A DNA stretch of 64,000 nt from Denitrobaculum tricleocarpae (GCF_007004665.1 NZ_ML660055.1:434001-498000); one strand, 5' to 3'; positions 20,186 to 30,329 are shown, counted from the first letter of the stretch. The notes: a model not told the origin generated them from the sequence alone. Translations and numbers: made by a program.

Positions 20186-20671
20186 TTAAGACGTCAGCTG
20201 TGCGCGCAGAAGTGCACCGAGACAGCTCCTTTGGTCGGTCTTTTGTGCATTGAGATCCCGTGCTTCGCTGTAAACCACTTTAAAGGGACTGTCCGGGTTG
20301 TCCTCTTCGTTATAAAGGAAGAGGTCCAGGACACAGTTTTTGCCGCGATATTGCCAGATTTCAGCGGGATTTTCGCGCCGCACCAGATCCGGTTGCCCCA
20401 GCAGGCCATTGAGATCGTCGCGTGTCATGGTGAGCAACTGCTCGGGATTGTCGTCGACATCCGGTAAAGCCGGTGCTTTCGGTACTGCGCTTTCCTGGAC
20501 CGGCGCCTTCCCGTCGGCCGCCTCGGGGCCAGAAGTCTCGGCCGAGGCCTCACCTGCGGACGGGACATTGCGGGATTGGGCGCATGCGCTCAGAAGCCCG
20601 GCAGCGACAATCACAGCCATGATCACCGCAAACCGGCGGGCGGATGTCCCCCTCTCCATCATCGTGATCAC
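20186..20671 (-). CDS. Putative lipoprotein, unknown function
   Basis: This 161-residue protein has a signal peptide ending LLSAC, a Pro/Ala/Glu-rich linker (about residues 32-75) and a C-terminal conserved-looking part: LLTMTRDDLNGLLGQPDLV, then EIWQYRGKNCVLDLFLYNEE, and a final Cys in RSCLGALLR. The pattern of a short helix, an L-G-x-P turn and a W-x-Y strand resembles SmpA/BamE-type small lipoproteins, but I cannot assign it to that family. Its ATG overlaps the stop of the EI24 gene by 4 bases, indicating coupling. Confidence 0.75.
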   Translation of the reverse strand: MITMMERGTSARRFAVIMAVIVAAGLLSACAQSRNVPSAGEASAETSGPEAADGKAPVQESAVPKAPALPDVDDNPEQLLTMTRDDLNGLLGQPDLVRRENPAEIWQYRGKNCVLDLFLYNEEDNPDSPFKVVYSEARDLNAQKTDQRSCLGALLRAQLTS

Positions 20672-21396
20672 GTTGCAGATCCTCCTGTCCGGCGCCTGAG
20701 TTCTTCAAAGAGATGCAGCATGAAGGCCGTGGCGATGATCGGCGTAAAGAGGTTCAGGATCGGAATCGTCAGCAGGAATGCGATGATCGCGCCGGCCAGG
20801 ATGACGCGCAGGCGGAAATGCTTGCGCAGGCGCGTCGCGCCTTTGATGTCGAGCCTGCGCACCGCGACCAGTTCGAAGTACTCGCGCCCCAAGAGGTAGC
20901 CGTTGATCAGGTAGAAGAGCACAAGATTAAGCGGTGGAAGGAAGAGCAGGGCGATGTAAAACGGCAAGGCAACGATATTGATCACCAGCGTCACCAGCGT
21001 AAAGACCAGGGCGCCACGGATCGCCTCGCCATTTGGCTGGTGCCGGGCGGCGGGCAGGCCCGGGTAGTGTTTGCGCTCTACCGCCTCGGCGATCGGGTCG
21101 AGCAGAAAGGACATGCCGATCAGCATGACCGACGGGAAAAGAAACAGGCTCACCAACAAAAGCGCACCGATGGAGGCCGCGCTGAAGAGCCAGTCTGCAG
21201 CGGTCTGGATCCATTCTATGGAGACGTTTTCCGCGACCCAGACGCCGACCCCTTCCCCCAGCCAGGAGAGCGTAAAACTGGCAATCACCCAGAGCAGGAT
21301 GAAAATCGCCAGCGATATCAGAAAGGACAGGACAAAAACACGGCGGAACGCGGGATCTGCGGACTGACCGAAGGCCTTGGAGAGCGCATTGAACAT
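20668..21396 (-). CDS. EI24/CysZ-like integral membrane protein
   Basis: From ATG 21396 (MFNALSKAFGQ), preceded by AAAGG, the product is 242 residues with four to five hydrophobic segments (FVLSFLISLAIFILLWVIA, IGALLLVSLFLFPSVMLIGM, LVTLVINIVALPFYIALLFL, ILAGAIIAFLLTIPILNLF) and the EI24 signature LINGYLLGREYFELVAVRR. The family includes the sulfate permease CysZ, but no cysteine-biosynthesis genes are close, so sulfate transport is not asserted. The frame extends upstream to 21534 without conserved sequence. It is coupled to the lipoprotein gene downstream. Confidence 0.85.
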   Translation of the reverse strand: MFNALSKAFGQSADPAFRRVFVLSFLISLAIFILLWVIASFTLSWLGEGVGVWVAENVSIEWIQTAADWLFSAASIGALLLVSLFLFPSVMLIGMSFLLDPIAEAVERKHYPGLPAARHQPNGEAIRGALVFTLVTLVINIVALPFYIALLFLPPLNLVLFYLINGYLLGREYFELVAVRRLDIKGATRLRKHFRLRVILAGAIIAFLLTIPILNLFTPIIATAFMLHLFEELRRRTGGSAT

Positions 21397-21620
21397 GGTC
21401 AGCCTTTTAATACGGCCTGCGAGGCGGGACAAGACGCCATTTTGAGGCTGAGAAGACTTTGCAGGGACTTGATTAAGAGCCGTTTGCTTCGGGATCACAG
21501 ATCTGTAACGGGTTCTGTGTTTAGCTGCGGCCAAAGCGGTAAAGACTGTTAGCTTGCTGTAAATCAGCTCCGACTATACTCTGCGCGCCGTTTTCACGGA
21601 ATTTTATCGGAACAGCAAGC

Positions 21621-22613
21621 ATGGCAGATCAGCTTTTGGACGTTGTCGGTATCGGCAACGCCATTGTCGACGTTTTGGCTCAGTCGGACGACGCATTTTT
21701 GAAAGAACACGACCTGGTGAAGGGAGCGATGACGTTGGTCGATGCCGAGCGTTCCGCCGCGCTCTACGACGCCATGGGGCCGGGCGTTGAAGCTTCGGGA
21801 GGATCTGCCGGTAATACCATGGCCGGAATTGCGTCCTTGGGCGGCAGGGGCGGCTATATCGGCAAAGTACGTGATGATCAGCTCGGCCGGATCTTTCAGC
21901 ATGATATCCGGGCTGTCGGGATCGAGTACAATAATCCGCTGGCAGCTGAGGGCCCCTCGACGGGCCGCTGCCTGATCATGGTGACGCCGGATGCCCAGCG
22001 GACCATGAATACCTTCCTCGGTGCCGCCGTCGACCTCGGACCGCAGGATTTGGATCTGGAGATGATCCGCCGCGCCAAGGTGACCTATATGGAGGGCTAT
22101 CTCTGGGATATGCCCCCGGCCAAGGCCGCCTACCTGGAGGCTGCCGCTGCGGCCCACGCCGCCGGACGCAAAGTTTCGCTCACACTTTCCGATTCTTTTT
22201 GCGTTGAGCGTCACCGGGACTCCTTTTTGGAGCTGATCAGCGGGCATGTGGATCTGCTGTTTGCCAACCATGACGAAATCTGTGCGCTATTTCAGGTGGA
22301 TAGCTTTGAAGACGCGATGAAGCAGGTGCGTGGCCACTGCGAAATTGCCGCGATAACCCGCGGCGAACGGGGCTCAGTGATCGTTTCGGGCGACGAAACC
22401 GTCGAGGTCGAAGCGGAATCTATCGAGCAACTGGTTGACACGACCGGGGCTGGCGACCTATATGCCGCAGGATTCCTTTATGGCTATACACAGGGCAAAA
22501 GCCTTTATGACTGTGGCCGGATCGCTTCGATCGCCGCAGCCGAAGTCATTTCGCATTTTGGTGCCAGACCGGCGACCCCGCTCGCGGCATTTGTGAAACA
22601 ACGGATTGGATAG
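21621..22613 (+). CDS. PfkB family sugar/adenosine kinase
   Basis: A 330-residue ribokinase-fold protein starting LLDVVGIGNAIVDVLAQSDD, with the substrate motif GGSAGNTMAGIASLGGRGGY and the C-terminal catalytic PfkB signature DTTGAGDLYAAGFLYG (Asp as base, GAGD anion hole). The overall layout is that of bacterial adenosine kinase-like PfkB proteins common in alphaproteobacteria, which phosphorylate adenosine or related nucleosides; specificity cannot be read from sequence. A TATACT -10 element lies at 21575-21580 with a poorly spaced -35. typA follows 39 bases later. Confidence 0.9.
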   Translation: MADQLLDVVGIGNAIVDVLAQSDDAFLKEHDLVKGAMTLVDAERSAALYDAMGPGVEASGGSAGNTMAGIASLGGRGGYIGKVRDDQLGRIFQHDIRAVGIEYNNPLAAEGPSTGRCLIMVTPDAQRTMNTFLGAAVDLGPQDLDLEMIRRAKVTYMEGYLWDMPPAKAAYLEAAAAAHAAGRKVSLTLSDSFCVERHRDSFLELISGHVDLLFANHDEICALFQVDSFEDAMKQVRGHCEIAAITRGERGSVIVSGDETVEVEAESIEQLVDTTGAGDLYAAGFLYGYTQGKSLYDCGRIASIAAAEVISHFGARPATPLAAFVKQRIG

Positions 22614-22652
22614 GGCCTTTGCCGCTGTCCAAGGAAACTCAAGGTTAAAGCG

Positions 22653-24530
22653 ATGAGTGAGACGTCCCAGGCCGGCGGCGGTCAGGTAGCGAACGATCAG
22701 GTCAACACGAAGCTGCGCAACGTGGCGATTATCGCCCACGTCGACCACGGCAAGACCACACTGGTGGATGAACTGCTGAAACAGTCCGGTGTCTACCGTG
22801 ACAACCAGCAGGTCACCGAGCGGGCCATGGACAGCAACGACCTGGAGCGCGAGCGCGGGATCACGATCCTGGCCAAGTGCACCGCGGTCGACTGGCAGGA
22901 CACCCGCATCAATATCGTCGATACCCCGGGCCACGCCGACTTCGGTGGCGAGGTCGAGCGCATCCTCTCGATGGTCGACGGCGTTGTGTTGCTGGTCGAT
23001 GCCGCCGAAGGCCCCATGCCGCAAACCAAGTTCGTGACCCAGAAAGCCCTGGCCCGTGGTCTGAACCCGATTGTGGTCATCAACAAGGCGGACAAGCCCG
23101 ATGCCCGGCCCTTCTGGGTTCAGGATCAGGTCTTCGACCTCTTCGCCGCCCTGGGTGCCAACGACGAACAGCTCGATTTCCCAACGCTCTTTGCCTCGGC
23201 AAAGCAGGGCTGGGCCGTGACAGATCTGGAAGATCCGCGCGAGAACATGACCGCGCTCTTCGATCTGGTGCTGGAATCGGTTCCGGCGCCTGCGGGCGAT
23301 ACGACGAAGCCTTTCGCCATGCTGGCGACGACTCTGGAAGCCGATCCCTACTTGGGACGGATCCTGACGGGCCGTATCCACAGCGGTATCGCCAAGGTCA
23401 ACATGCCCGTGCGGGTTCTCGACCGTGACGGTAAAATCCTGCAGGAGGGCCGCCTCAGCAAGCTGCTGTCCTTCCAGGGTCTGAAACGGGTGCCGGTCGA
23501 TGAAGCCAGCGCTGGTGACATCGTGGCCATTGCGGGCCTGACCGAGGCAACGGTCGCCAACACCATCGCGGCGACCTCGGTCACGGAGGCAATCACGGCA
23601 CAGCCGATCGACCCGCCAACCCTGGCCATGACCTTTGCGGTCAATGATTCGCCCCTCGCCGGGCGCGAGGGCGACAAGGTCACCAGCCGGATGATCCGCG
23701 ACCGTCTGCTGCGCGAAGCCGAGGGCAACGTCGCGATCCGCATCACCGAGACCGAGGACAAGGATGCCTTCGAAGTCGCCGGACGTGGCGAACTGCAGCT
23801 CGGCGTTCTGATCGAGACCATGCGCCGCGAGGGCTACGAGCTCTCCATCAGCCGCCCACGGGTGCTCTTCAGAAACGATCCTGAGAGCGGACAGCGCCAG
23901 GAGCCGATGGAAGAGGTCGTGATCGACGTCGACGACGACTATTCGGGCGTCGTGGTCGAGAAGATGAGCGAACGCAAAGCCGAGCTGACCGATATGCGCC
24001 CCTCCGGCGGCGGCAAGACCCGTGTGACCTTCATTGCGCCTTCGCGTGGTCTGATCGGTTACCATGGCGAGTTCCTAACCGACACTCGCGGCACCGGAAT
24101 CATGAACCGCATCTTCCACGATTTCGGTCCTTACAAAGGTCCGATCCAGGGCCGCCGGACCGGCGTGCTGATTTCCAACGGCAACGGTACGGCTGTGCCC
24201 TTTGCACTCTGGAACCTGGAGGAGCGCGGCGAGATCTTCATTCACCCCGGCTCCCCGGTCTACGAAGGCATGATCATCGGTGAGCATTCGCGGAACAACG
24301 ATCTCGAAGTCAACCCGATGAAGGCCAAGCAGCTCACCAATATGCGGGCTTCGGGCAAGGATGAGGCCGTGCGCCTGACCCCGCCGCGCGTGCGCAGCCT
24401 GGAGCAGGCCCTGTCCTACATTGCCGACGATGAACTGGTCGAAGTCACACCGAAGTCGATCCGGTTGCGCAAACAGCTTCTTTGTCCGCATGAGCGCAAG
24501 AAACAGAGCCGACTGAAGGATGCCGGCTGA
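22653..24530 (+). CDS. typA: Translational GTPase TypA/BipA
   Basis: TypA is a ribosome-associated GTPase linked to stress adaptation and 50S assembly at low temperature. G1 [15 protein letters not shown], the switch region [16 protein letters not shown]3 [14 protein letters not shown] and G4 NKADKP are visible, followed by EF-G-like domains and the BipA-specific C-terminus ([36 protein letters not shown]). At 625 residues it is slightly longer than the usual 605-610 because of a 20-residue head. The last 11 bases overlap the ampG start. Confidence 0.96.
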   Translation: MSETSQAGGGQVANDQVNTKLRNVAIIAHVDHGKTTLVDELLKQSGVYRDNQQVTERAMDSNDLERERGITILAKCTAVDWQDTRINIVDTPGHADFGGEVERILSMVDGVVLLVDAAEGPMPQTKFVTQKALARGLNPIVVINKADKPDARPFWVQDQVFDLFAALGANDEQLDFPTLFASAKQGWAVTDLEDPRENMTALFDLVLESVPAPAGDTTKPFAMLATTLEADPYLGRILTGRIHSGIAKVNMPVRVLDRDGKILQEGRLSKLLSFQGLKRVPVDEASAGDIVAIAGLTEATVANTIAATSVTEAITAQPIDPPTLAMTFAVNDSPLAGREGDKVTSRMIRDRLLREAEGNVAIRITETEDKDAFEVAGRGELQLGVLIETMRREGYELSISRPRVLFRNDPESGQRQEPMEEVVIDVDDDYSGVVVEKMSERKAELTDMRPSGGGKTRVTFIAPSRGLIGYHGEFLTDTRGTGIMNRIFHDFGPYKGPIQGRRTGVLISNGNGTAVPFALWNLEERGEIFIHPGSPVYEGMIIGEHSRNNDLEVNPMKAKQLTNMRASGKDEAVRLTPPRVRSLEQALSYIADDELVEVTPKSIRLRKQLLCPHERKKQSRLKDAG

Positions 24531-25908
24531 AGCCAGCAGCAAGTCTGACAGAGCCTCGACCTCGCTAAGCTGGGTTGCGGCACTGTCGGTCTATCGACAC
24601 CCGCGCGTTCTGGGCATGCTGTTCCTCGGCTTTTCCGCGGGTCTGCCCTTCCTTTTGCTCTTTTCCACCCTTTCCTTCTGGATGAGCGAAGCCGGGGTCA
24701 GCGTTACGACCATCGGGCTCTTCAGCTGGGTCGGGATCACCTTTTCCATCAAGGTCTTCTGGGCACCGGTGGTCGATCGTCTGCCAGTGCCGCTCTTTAC
24801 AACGCTGCTTGGCAAACGGCGTGGCTGGATGCTGCTGGCGCAGATTGCCATCGCCGGAGGTTTGCTGGGGATTTCCCAGAGCGACCCGCTGCTGGAATTG
24901 GAAGTGATCGTCTACTTCGCGCTTCTGGTCGCCTTTGCTTCGGCCACCCAGGACATTGCCATCGATGCCTACCGCATCGAGGCGGTCGAGCAGTCGCTGC
25001 AAGGCGCGATGTCCGGGACCTACCAGGTCGGCTATCGCATCGGCCTCTTGGTGGCTGGAGCAGGGGCGCTTTACATTGCCGAGCTCGCGTCCTGGCCGGC
25101 GGCGTATATCACCATGGCCGTCTTCGTTGGGGTTGGAATGGTGACCGTGCTCATCATTCGCGAGCCTGAGGTTTCGCAGGATCAGGCCACTCTTCTGCGC
25201 GAGGCCGCTTTACTGGATCCGATCGAGAACCTGGGGATCCGGGACGGACTGCTGCACCGGATCGTCGCCTGGTTTTCCAGTGCAGTGGTCAGCCCATTGG
25301 TTGACTTCTTTGCCCGCAATGGAAAATTCGCCCTGATCATCCTGGCTTTTGTGGGACTTTACAGGCTCTCCGACATCACCCTGGGGGTCATGGCCAACCC
25401 TTTCTATAACGAGATCGGCTTCTCCAAGATCGATATTGCCAATATTGCAAAGGTTTACGGCGTTATTGCGACCCTGGTGGGCGCACTTCTCGGCGGCATT
25501 CTGGTGGTGCGGATCGGTCTCCTGAAGTCCCTCCTGATCGGTGCGCTGATGGTCGCGCTGACCAACCTCGTCTTTGCACTTCTGGCGGTGGTGGGCCCGG
25601 ATCTGACCATGCTGACGGTGGCGATCAGCGCCGACAATATCTCTGGCGGCCTGGCAGGCTCCGTCTTCATTGCCTATCTCTCAAGCCTGACCAACACGGC
25701 CTACACGGCAACCCAGTACGCTCTCTTTTCTTCGCTTTTCACCCTGCCCGGTAAGATCGTGGCGGGAGGTTCGGGCTATATGGTCGAGGCCGCCGGTTAC
25801 GTGAACTTCTTTTTCTATGCCTCCGCTCTCGGCATTCCGGCGATCCTGCTGGTGCTTTACCTCATGTATCACGAGCGCCAAAAGCCTGTTGCTGATCTAA
25901 AGCCCTGA
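24520..25908 (+). CDS. ampG: AmpG-family muropeptide/MFS permease
   Basis: AmpG imports anhydro-muropeptides released during peptidoglycan turnover. The first helix LGFSAGLPFLLLFSTLSFWM, SWVGITFSIKVFWAPVVDRL and the family motif ASATQDIAIDAYRIEA are typical, and the 462 residues contain about 12 hydrophobic helices. Its ATG sits inside the typA 3' end (11-base overlap), so the two are co-translated. Substrate is inferred from family; no ampC/ampR is nearby. Confidence 0.88.
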   Translation: MPAEASSKSDRASTSLSWVAALSVYRHPRVLGMLFLGFSAGLPFLLLFSTLSFWMSEAGVSVTTIGLFSWVGITFSIKVFWAPVVDRLPVPLFTTLLGKRRGWMLLAQIAIAGGLLGISQSDPLLELEVIVYFALLVAFASATQDIAIDAYRIEAVEQSLQGAMSGTYQVGYRIGLLVAGAGALYIAELASWPAAYITMAVFVGVGMVTVLIIREPEVSQDQATLLREAALLDPIENLGIRDGLLHRIVAWFSSAVVSPLVDFFARNGKFALIILAFVGLYRLSDITLGVMANPFYNEIGFSKIDIANIAKVYGVIATLVGALLGGILVVRIGLLKSLLIGALMVALTNLVFALLAVVGPDLTMLTVAISADNISGGLAGSVFIAYLSSLTNTAYTATQYALFSSLFTLPGKIVAGGSGYMVEAAGYVNFFFYASALGIPAILLVLYLMYHERQKPVADLKP

Positions 25909-25994
25909 CAATCCAGAATTCCGGCCGGCCGTCTTTCGCCCGCCCGGTTTTGACCCCGGATCAGGAGTCAAATTGTCACAGACCCGCAATTTTT

Positions 25995-26023
25995 TTGCAC
26001 CGCAACAAAATCAGAATTATACT
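25995..26023 (+). promoter_or_regulatory. Strong sigma-70-like promoter for the acyl-CoA synthetase/GNAT gene
   Basis: TTGCAC (25995-26000), 17-base spacer, TATACT (26018-26023), 34 bases before the ATG at 26058. The flanking sequence is AT-rich (T7 and A4 runs), as in strong promoters. Confidence 0.6.
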
Positions 26024-26057
26024 TTTTGTTCCGTAACTTAAACAGTGGATACGGCAA

Positions 26058-28787
26058 ATGAGTATTCGGCACCTGGACAGCCTTTTCAATCCGAAGTCTC
26101 TCGCGTTGATCGGTGCCAGCCGGCGCAGCGAATCCTTGGGCGCGGTGCTGGCGGCCAACCTTATGTCGGCGGGGTTTGAAGGGCAGATTTACCCGATCCA
26201 TCCAAAGGCGCAGGAGATCGGTGATCGGGTCGCCTATCCCAGCGTCGCCGATCTGCCCGAAGCGCCGGATCTGGCGGTCATCGCGACGCCGCCGGATGCA
26301 GTTCCGGAATTGATCGCTCAGTTGGCCGCGCGTGGCACACGATCCGCGGTGGTGATCACGGCCGGTTTCGGAGAGGGCGGTGATCAGGAAGGCGAACAGC
26401 GGCTGCAGGATATGCTGGACGCGGCCCGGACCAATACTCTGAGGATCGTCGGCCCCAATTGTCTGGGCGTGATCGTGCCCGGGGCCGGATTGAATGCGAG
26501 TTTCAGCCACATCGCCGCTTTACCGGGAGACCTCGCGTTCGTGACACAGTCCGGAGCGATGGTGACCGCTATGCTTGATTGGGCGACGCCCCGCGGCATC
26601 GGCTTCTCCCACGTGGTCTCCCTCGGCGACAAAAGCGATGTCGATTTCGGCGATATGCTTGACTACCTGGCCCTGGACTTCAAAACCCGGGCGATCCTGC
26701 TCTACGTCGAATCCATTACCCATGCCCGCAAGTTTATGTCGGCCGCGCGGGCTGCGGCCCGCTCCAAACCGGTGATCGTCATCAAAGGCGGGCGCTACGC
26801 CGAGGGCGCCAAAGCGGCCGCCTCCCACACCGGCGCCCTGGCTGGCAGTGATGCGGTATATGACGCAGTATTCGCGAGAGCCGGCCTCTTGCGGGTCTTC
26901 AGCCTGGAAGAGCTGTTTGATGCCGCGGAGACGCTGGCGACTGCCCGCTCGGTGAGGGGCGACCGTCTGGCTATTGCGACCAACGGCGGTGGTCTCGGAG
27001 TCCTGGCGACGGATGCCCTGATCGAGGAAGGCGGCCGTTTGGCGGAACTCACTCCCGAGACAATCGATGACCTGAGCGCGGTGCTGCCTGCGACCTGGAG
27101 CCACAGTAACCCCGTCGATATTATCGGCGACGCGCCCGGCGAACGCTATGCGGCGACTCTTGATGCCCTGTTGAAGGAGCCTGCCGCCGACGCTCTTCTG
27201 GTCATGAACTGCCCAACGGCCGTTGCGTCCTCAACGGAGGCGGCGCAGTCCGTGATCTCCAGCATCGAGAAACACACTGCGGCACGCGGGAGATCAAACG
27301 CCAAAACGGTCTTTACGGCCTGGGTCGGCGACGCGGCTGCGCGCGAGGCGCGGCATATTTTCTCCGAGAAGCATATCCCGACCTATGACACACCGGAACA
27401 GGCGGTGCGGGGGTTCATGCATCTGGTCCGCTACCGGCGGAACCAGGAGCTGTTGTCGGAAACGCCGAGCTCCATCGTTGCCAGCGAGGACAGCGATGAG
27501 TCCGCGCCGGATTGGTCGGCCGCGCACAGCATCATGGTCGCGGCCATGGCGGAGAACCGCGAATGGCTGAACGAACCGGAGGCCAAGGCCGTCCTTGCCG
27601 CCTATGGCATCCCGGTCGTCCAGACCTTTCAGGTTGCGACGCCTGAGGAGGCTGCCGCCGCCGCGGAGCGGATTGACGGTCCCGTGGCACTCAAGATCCT
27701 CTCACCGGACCTCACGCACAAGAGCGATATCGGCGGGGTCGAGTTGGGCTTGAACGGGAACGACGAAGTTCTGCATGCGGCCCGTGAGATGAATGCGCGG
27801 GTCAGCCGTTTGGCGCCCAACGCGACACTGAAGGGTTTCTCGGTTCAGTCTTTCTGTCAAAGGCCCAAGGCCCAGGAACTGATCCTCGGCGCGGCCACGG
27901 ACGCTCAGTTCGGCCCGGTCTTGCTGTTTGGTGCCGGCGGAACGGCGGTCGAGGTCTTGGGTGACAAATCGATCGGGCTGCCGCCGCTCAACTCGACGCT
28001 GGCGCGGGACTTGATCACCAGGACCCGCGTGTTCAAGTTGCTGGAGGGTTACCGTGACCGGCCCCCGGCGGATTTGGATGCCTTAAGTGCCGCGCTGATC
28101 AGGCTCTCGGATTTGGTGGTCGACTTTGCCGAAATCGCGGAGATCGACATCAACCCCCTTCTGGCGGATGACCAGGGTGTCATCGCGCTGGATGCGCGCA
28201 TTCGTCTGTGCCCCAAGAGCGCTTCTGCAATCGAACGCCTTGCGATCAGGCCCTATCCGCGTGAACTGGAACAGAATTTCGCTATTCGCGATGGCACCGA
28301 TATCTTTTTGCGCCCGATCCGGCCGGAAGACGAGCCAATGCTTCAGAGCATGTTCGACCGGCTCTCGCCAGAGGACATCCGTTTGCGCTTCTTTGCGTCC
28401 CTGACCGAGTTAAGCCACAGCTTCGCCGCGCGCTTGACCCAGATCGACTATCATCGCGAGATGGCTTTTGTTGCCTTGAAAGAGGGTGACGACGGCGAAC
28501 CCGAGATCTGGGGGGTCGTGCGGATCTCTGCCGACCCGGACAATGAGCGCGCGGAGTATGCCGTCCTCGTCCGCTCCGACATCAAGGGCCGCGGGCTCGG
28601 CGCGGAGTTGATGAACCGCATCATCGACTATGCCGTGCGCCGCGGACTGAGTGAGATCTGGGGCGATGTCCTTGACCACAACAAGCGCATGCTAGAGCTG
28701 GTCAAGGAGCTTGGTTTTTCGGTCCGGCATCTGCCCGATGAGCCCGGCATCGTCCGCGTGGTCAAGCGCCTGGACGCCGTCGATTAG
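26058..28787 (+). CDS. NDP-forming acyl-CoA synthetase fused to GNAT acetyltransferase (Pat-like)
   Basis: The 909-residue protein has a CoA-binding Rossmann domain (LFNPKSLALIGASRRSESLG; residues 1-140), a succinyl-CoA-ligase-like domain (GPNCLGVIVPG, SHTGALAGSDAVYDAVFAR), an ATP-grasp domain (about 490-715; PEAKAVLAAYGIPVVQTFQV, LKILSPDLTHKSDIGGVELG) and a C-terminal GNAT domain from about residue 741 with acetyl-CoA loop DIKGRGLGAELMNRII. This is the architecture of protein lysine acetyltransferases such as Salmonella Pat, in which the synthetase part is regulatory or inactive; some relatives are annotated as bifunctional acetate-CoA ligases. Which applies cannot be decided here. It is monocistronic behind its own promoter and converges on phoB. 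Confidence 0.9.
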   Translation: MSIRHLDSLFNPKSLALIGASRRSESLGAVLAANLMSAGFEGQIYPIHPKAQEIGDRVAYPSVADLPEAPDLAVIATPPDAVPELIAQLAARGTRSAVVITAGFGEGGDQEGEQRLQDMLDAARTNTLRIVGPNCLGVIVPGAGLNASFSHIAALPGDLAFVTQSGAMVTAMLDWATPRGIGFSHVVSLGDKSDVDFGDMLDYLALDFKTRAILLYVESITHARKFMSAARAAARSKPVIVIKGGRYAEGAKAAASHTGALAGSDAVYDAVFARAGLLRVFSLEELFDAAETLATARSVRGDRLAIATNGGGLGVLATDALIEEGGRLAELTPETIDDLSAVLPATWSHSNPVDIIGDAPGERYAATLDALLKEPAADALLVMNCPTAVASSTEAAQSVISSIEKHTAARGRSNAKTVFTAWVGDAAAREARHIFSEKHIPTYDTPEQAVRGFMHLVRYRRNQELLSETPSSIVASEDSDESAPDWSAAHSIMVAAMAENREWLNEPEAKAVLAAYGIPVVQTFQVATPEEAAAAAERIDGPVALKILSPDLTHKSDIGGVELGLNGNDEVLHAAREMNARVSRLAPNATLKGFSVQSFCQRPKAQELILGAATDAQFGPVLLFGAGGTAVEVLGDKSIGLPPLNSTLARDLITRTRVFKLLEGYRDRPPADLDALSAALIRLSDLVVDFAEIAEIDINPLLADDQGVIALDARIRLCPKSASAIERLAIRPYPRELEQNFAIRDGTDIFLRPIRPEDEPMLQSMFDRLSPEDIRLRFFASLTELSHSFAARLTQIDYHREMAFVALKEGDDGEPEIWGVVRISADPDNERAEYAVLVRSDIKGRGLGAELMNRIIDYAVRRGLSEIWGDVLDHNKRMLELVKELGFSVRHLPDEPGIVRVVKRLDAVD

Positions 28788-28799
28788 CGGTATTTGACC

Positions 28800-29495
28800 T
28801 TATGCTGCCATGCTGCGGTCAAGCGCGTAGCCAGCGGAGCGGACGGTCCGGATTAGGTCCGTTTCGTTGGCGTCGTTCAGAGCTTTGCGCAGGCGGCGGA
28901 TGTGAACGTCAACCGTGCGTGGCTCGACGTAAACGTCCCTGCCCCACACCGCGTCAAGCAACTGCTCTCGGCTGAACACCCGGCCCGGGTTCTGCAGCAG
29001 GTGACGCAGCAGCCGGAATTCCGTTGGGCCCAGGTGCACCTCGCGGTTCCCGCGCCGTACCCGGTGCGCAACCAGATCCATGGCAAGGTCCTCGAACGCA
29101 AGGGAGTCTGCTTCCAGTTCGGGATGGCTGCGGCGCAAAACCGCACGGATCCTGGCAATGAGTTCGGCCGGGGAAAAGGGCTTGGTGATGTAGTCGTCGG
29201 CGCCGCTGTCCAGGCCACGAACCTTGTCCGTCTCCTCTCCGCGGGCGGTCAGCAGGATGATCGGCACGTCGCGCGTTGCCGGGATGCGGCGCATCTGCCG
29301 GCACACTTCGATCCCAGACATAAGCGGCAGCATCCAATCCAGCAGCACGATATCGGGTGTTTCCTCCTTCGCAAGGACCAGAGCCTGCTCGCCGTCGTTG
29401 GCCTCGGCGACACGAAAGCCTTCACCTTCCAAATTGTACCGCAGAAGCGTAACCAGGGCTGCTTCGTCTTCAACAATCAGAACAAGGGGTTTCAT
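28800..29495 (-). CDS. phoB: Phosphate regulon response regulator PhoB
   Basis: A 231-residue OmpR-type regulator: receiver domain with phospho-acceptor D53 (IVLLDWMLPLMSG), Lys in the DDYITKPFSP loop, and a winged-helix DNA-binding domain (LGPTEFRLLRHLLQNPGRVF, RTVDVHIRRLRKAL). PhoB activates pst and other phosphate-starvation genes when phosphorylated by PhoR. It is last in the leftward phoR-pstSCAB-phoU-phoB block and overlaps phoU by 4 bases. Confidence 0.97.
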   Translation of the reverse strand: MKPLVLIVEDEAALVTLLRYNLEGEGFRVAEANDGEQALVLAKEETPDIVLLDWMLPLMSGIEVCRQMRRIPATRDVPIILLTARGEETDKVRGLDSGADDYITKPFSPAELIARIRAVLRRSHPELEADSLAFEDLAMDLVAHRVRRGNREVHLGPTEFRLLRHLLQNPGRVFSREQLLDAVWGRDVYVEPRTVDVHIRRLRKALNDANETDLIRTVRSAGYALDRSMAA

Positions 29496-30256
29496 TCACC
29501 ATTCTCCTGGGGGTCTTTCTCTGCTATGTCCGTCGCTTCATTGTCCGGTGTGACGACCTGGAACGAAGAGGTATCGCCCTTCGGGCGACGGCCATCCAGC
29601 TGCTCACCGGTATCAAGGTAGTAAATGTTTTCAGCGATATTGGTTGCGTGGTCACCCATGCGCTCGATGTTTTTCGCGATGAAAAGCAGGTGCGTGCTTG
29701 GCGTGATGTTCCGCGGATCTTCCATCATGTAGGTCAGCAGCTCACGGAAGAGCCCGGTGTACATTTCGTCGACCTCTTCGTCCCGATGCCAAACATCGAC
29801 GGCCCGCTCCGAGTCGCGTTCGACATAGGCATCGAGGGTATCTTTCATGATGCTTTGGACCAGATTGGCCATGCGCGGAATGGCGTAGGCCGGCCGCGTC
29901 GGAGGCGTCTGGTTGAGGGCGATTGTGCGTTTGGCCACGTTCTTGGCCAGGTCGCCGATCCGCTCGATGTCGCTCGCAATCTTCAAGGCGGCGACCACCT
30001 CACGCAAATCGTTTGCCATTGGCTGACGCAAGGCGATCAGATTGACCGCTGCCTCGTCGGCCGCCTTTTCCAACACATCGACTTCCTTGTCGCTCTCGAT
30101 GACTTTCTTGGCCAGATCGCTGTCCCGCTTGACCAGGGCATCAATCGCCGTGGCGAGCATGCTTTCAGCCATACCTCCCATACGGACGATGATTTGATTC
30201 AGTTCCTGCAGCTCGATGTCGAAGGAACGTACGATATGTTCGGATCCGCTAGGCAT
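29492..30256 (-). CDS. phoU: Phosphate transport system regulator PhoU
   Basis: PhoU is a cytoplasmic six-helix protein that connects the Pst transporter to PhoR, keeping signalling off when phosphate is ample. Two tandem PhoU repeats are visible: the first around SFDIELQELNQIIVRMGGMA and LREVVAALKIASDIERIGDL, the second around SIMKDTLDAYVERDS and THLLFIAKNIERMGDHATNI. The ERIGDLA / ERMGDHATN metal-binding motifs are intact. The C-terminus carries an extra acidic tail of about 20 residues. It overlaps phoB by 4 bases. Confidence 0.96.
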   Translation of the reverse strand: MPSGSEHIVRSFDIELQELNQIIVRMGGMAESMLATAIDALVKRDSDLAKKVIESDKEVDVLEKAADEAAVNLIALRQPMANDLREVVAALKIASDIERIGDLAKNVAKRTIALNQTPPTRPAYAIPRMANLVQSIMKDTLDAYVERDSERAVDVWHRDEEVDEMYTGLFRELLTYMMEDPRNITPSTHLLFIAKNIERMGDHATNIAENIYYLDTGEQLDGRRPKGDTSSFQVVTPDNEATDIAEKDPQENGE

Positions 30257-30274
30257 AGTCCTGGTCCTGCATGC

Positions 30275-30299
30275 TGCACCCTGTCTTCTGTGGGGTGCA
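30275..30299 (-). repeat. Hairpin in the pstB-phoU gap
   Basis: TGCACCC (30275-30281) pairs with GGGTGCA (30293-30299) across 11 bases, within the 73-base space between pstB and phoU. No U-tract follows on the minus strand, so it is more likely an RNA stability or processing structure than a terminator. Confidence 0.4.
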
Positions 30300-30329
30300 T
30301 GTGTTTCTGATTACGGTCATCAGCACGGC

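Noticed and set aside
22458-24065. 535-codon open frame antisense to typA
   Set aside because: Shadow of the highly biased typA codons, with no domain or start context.
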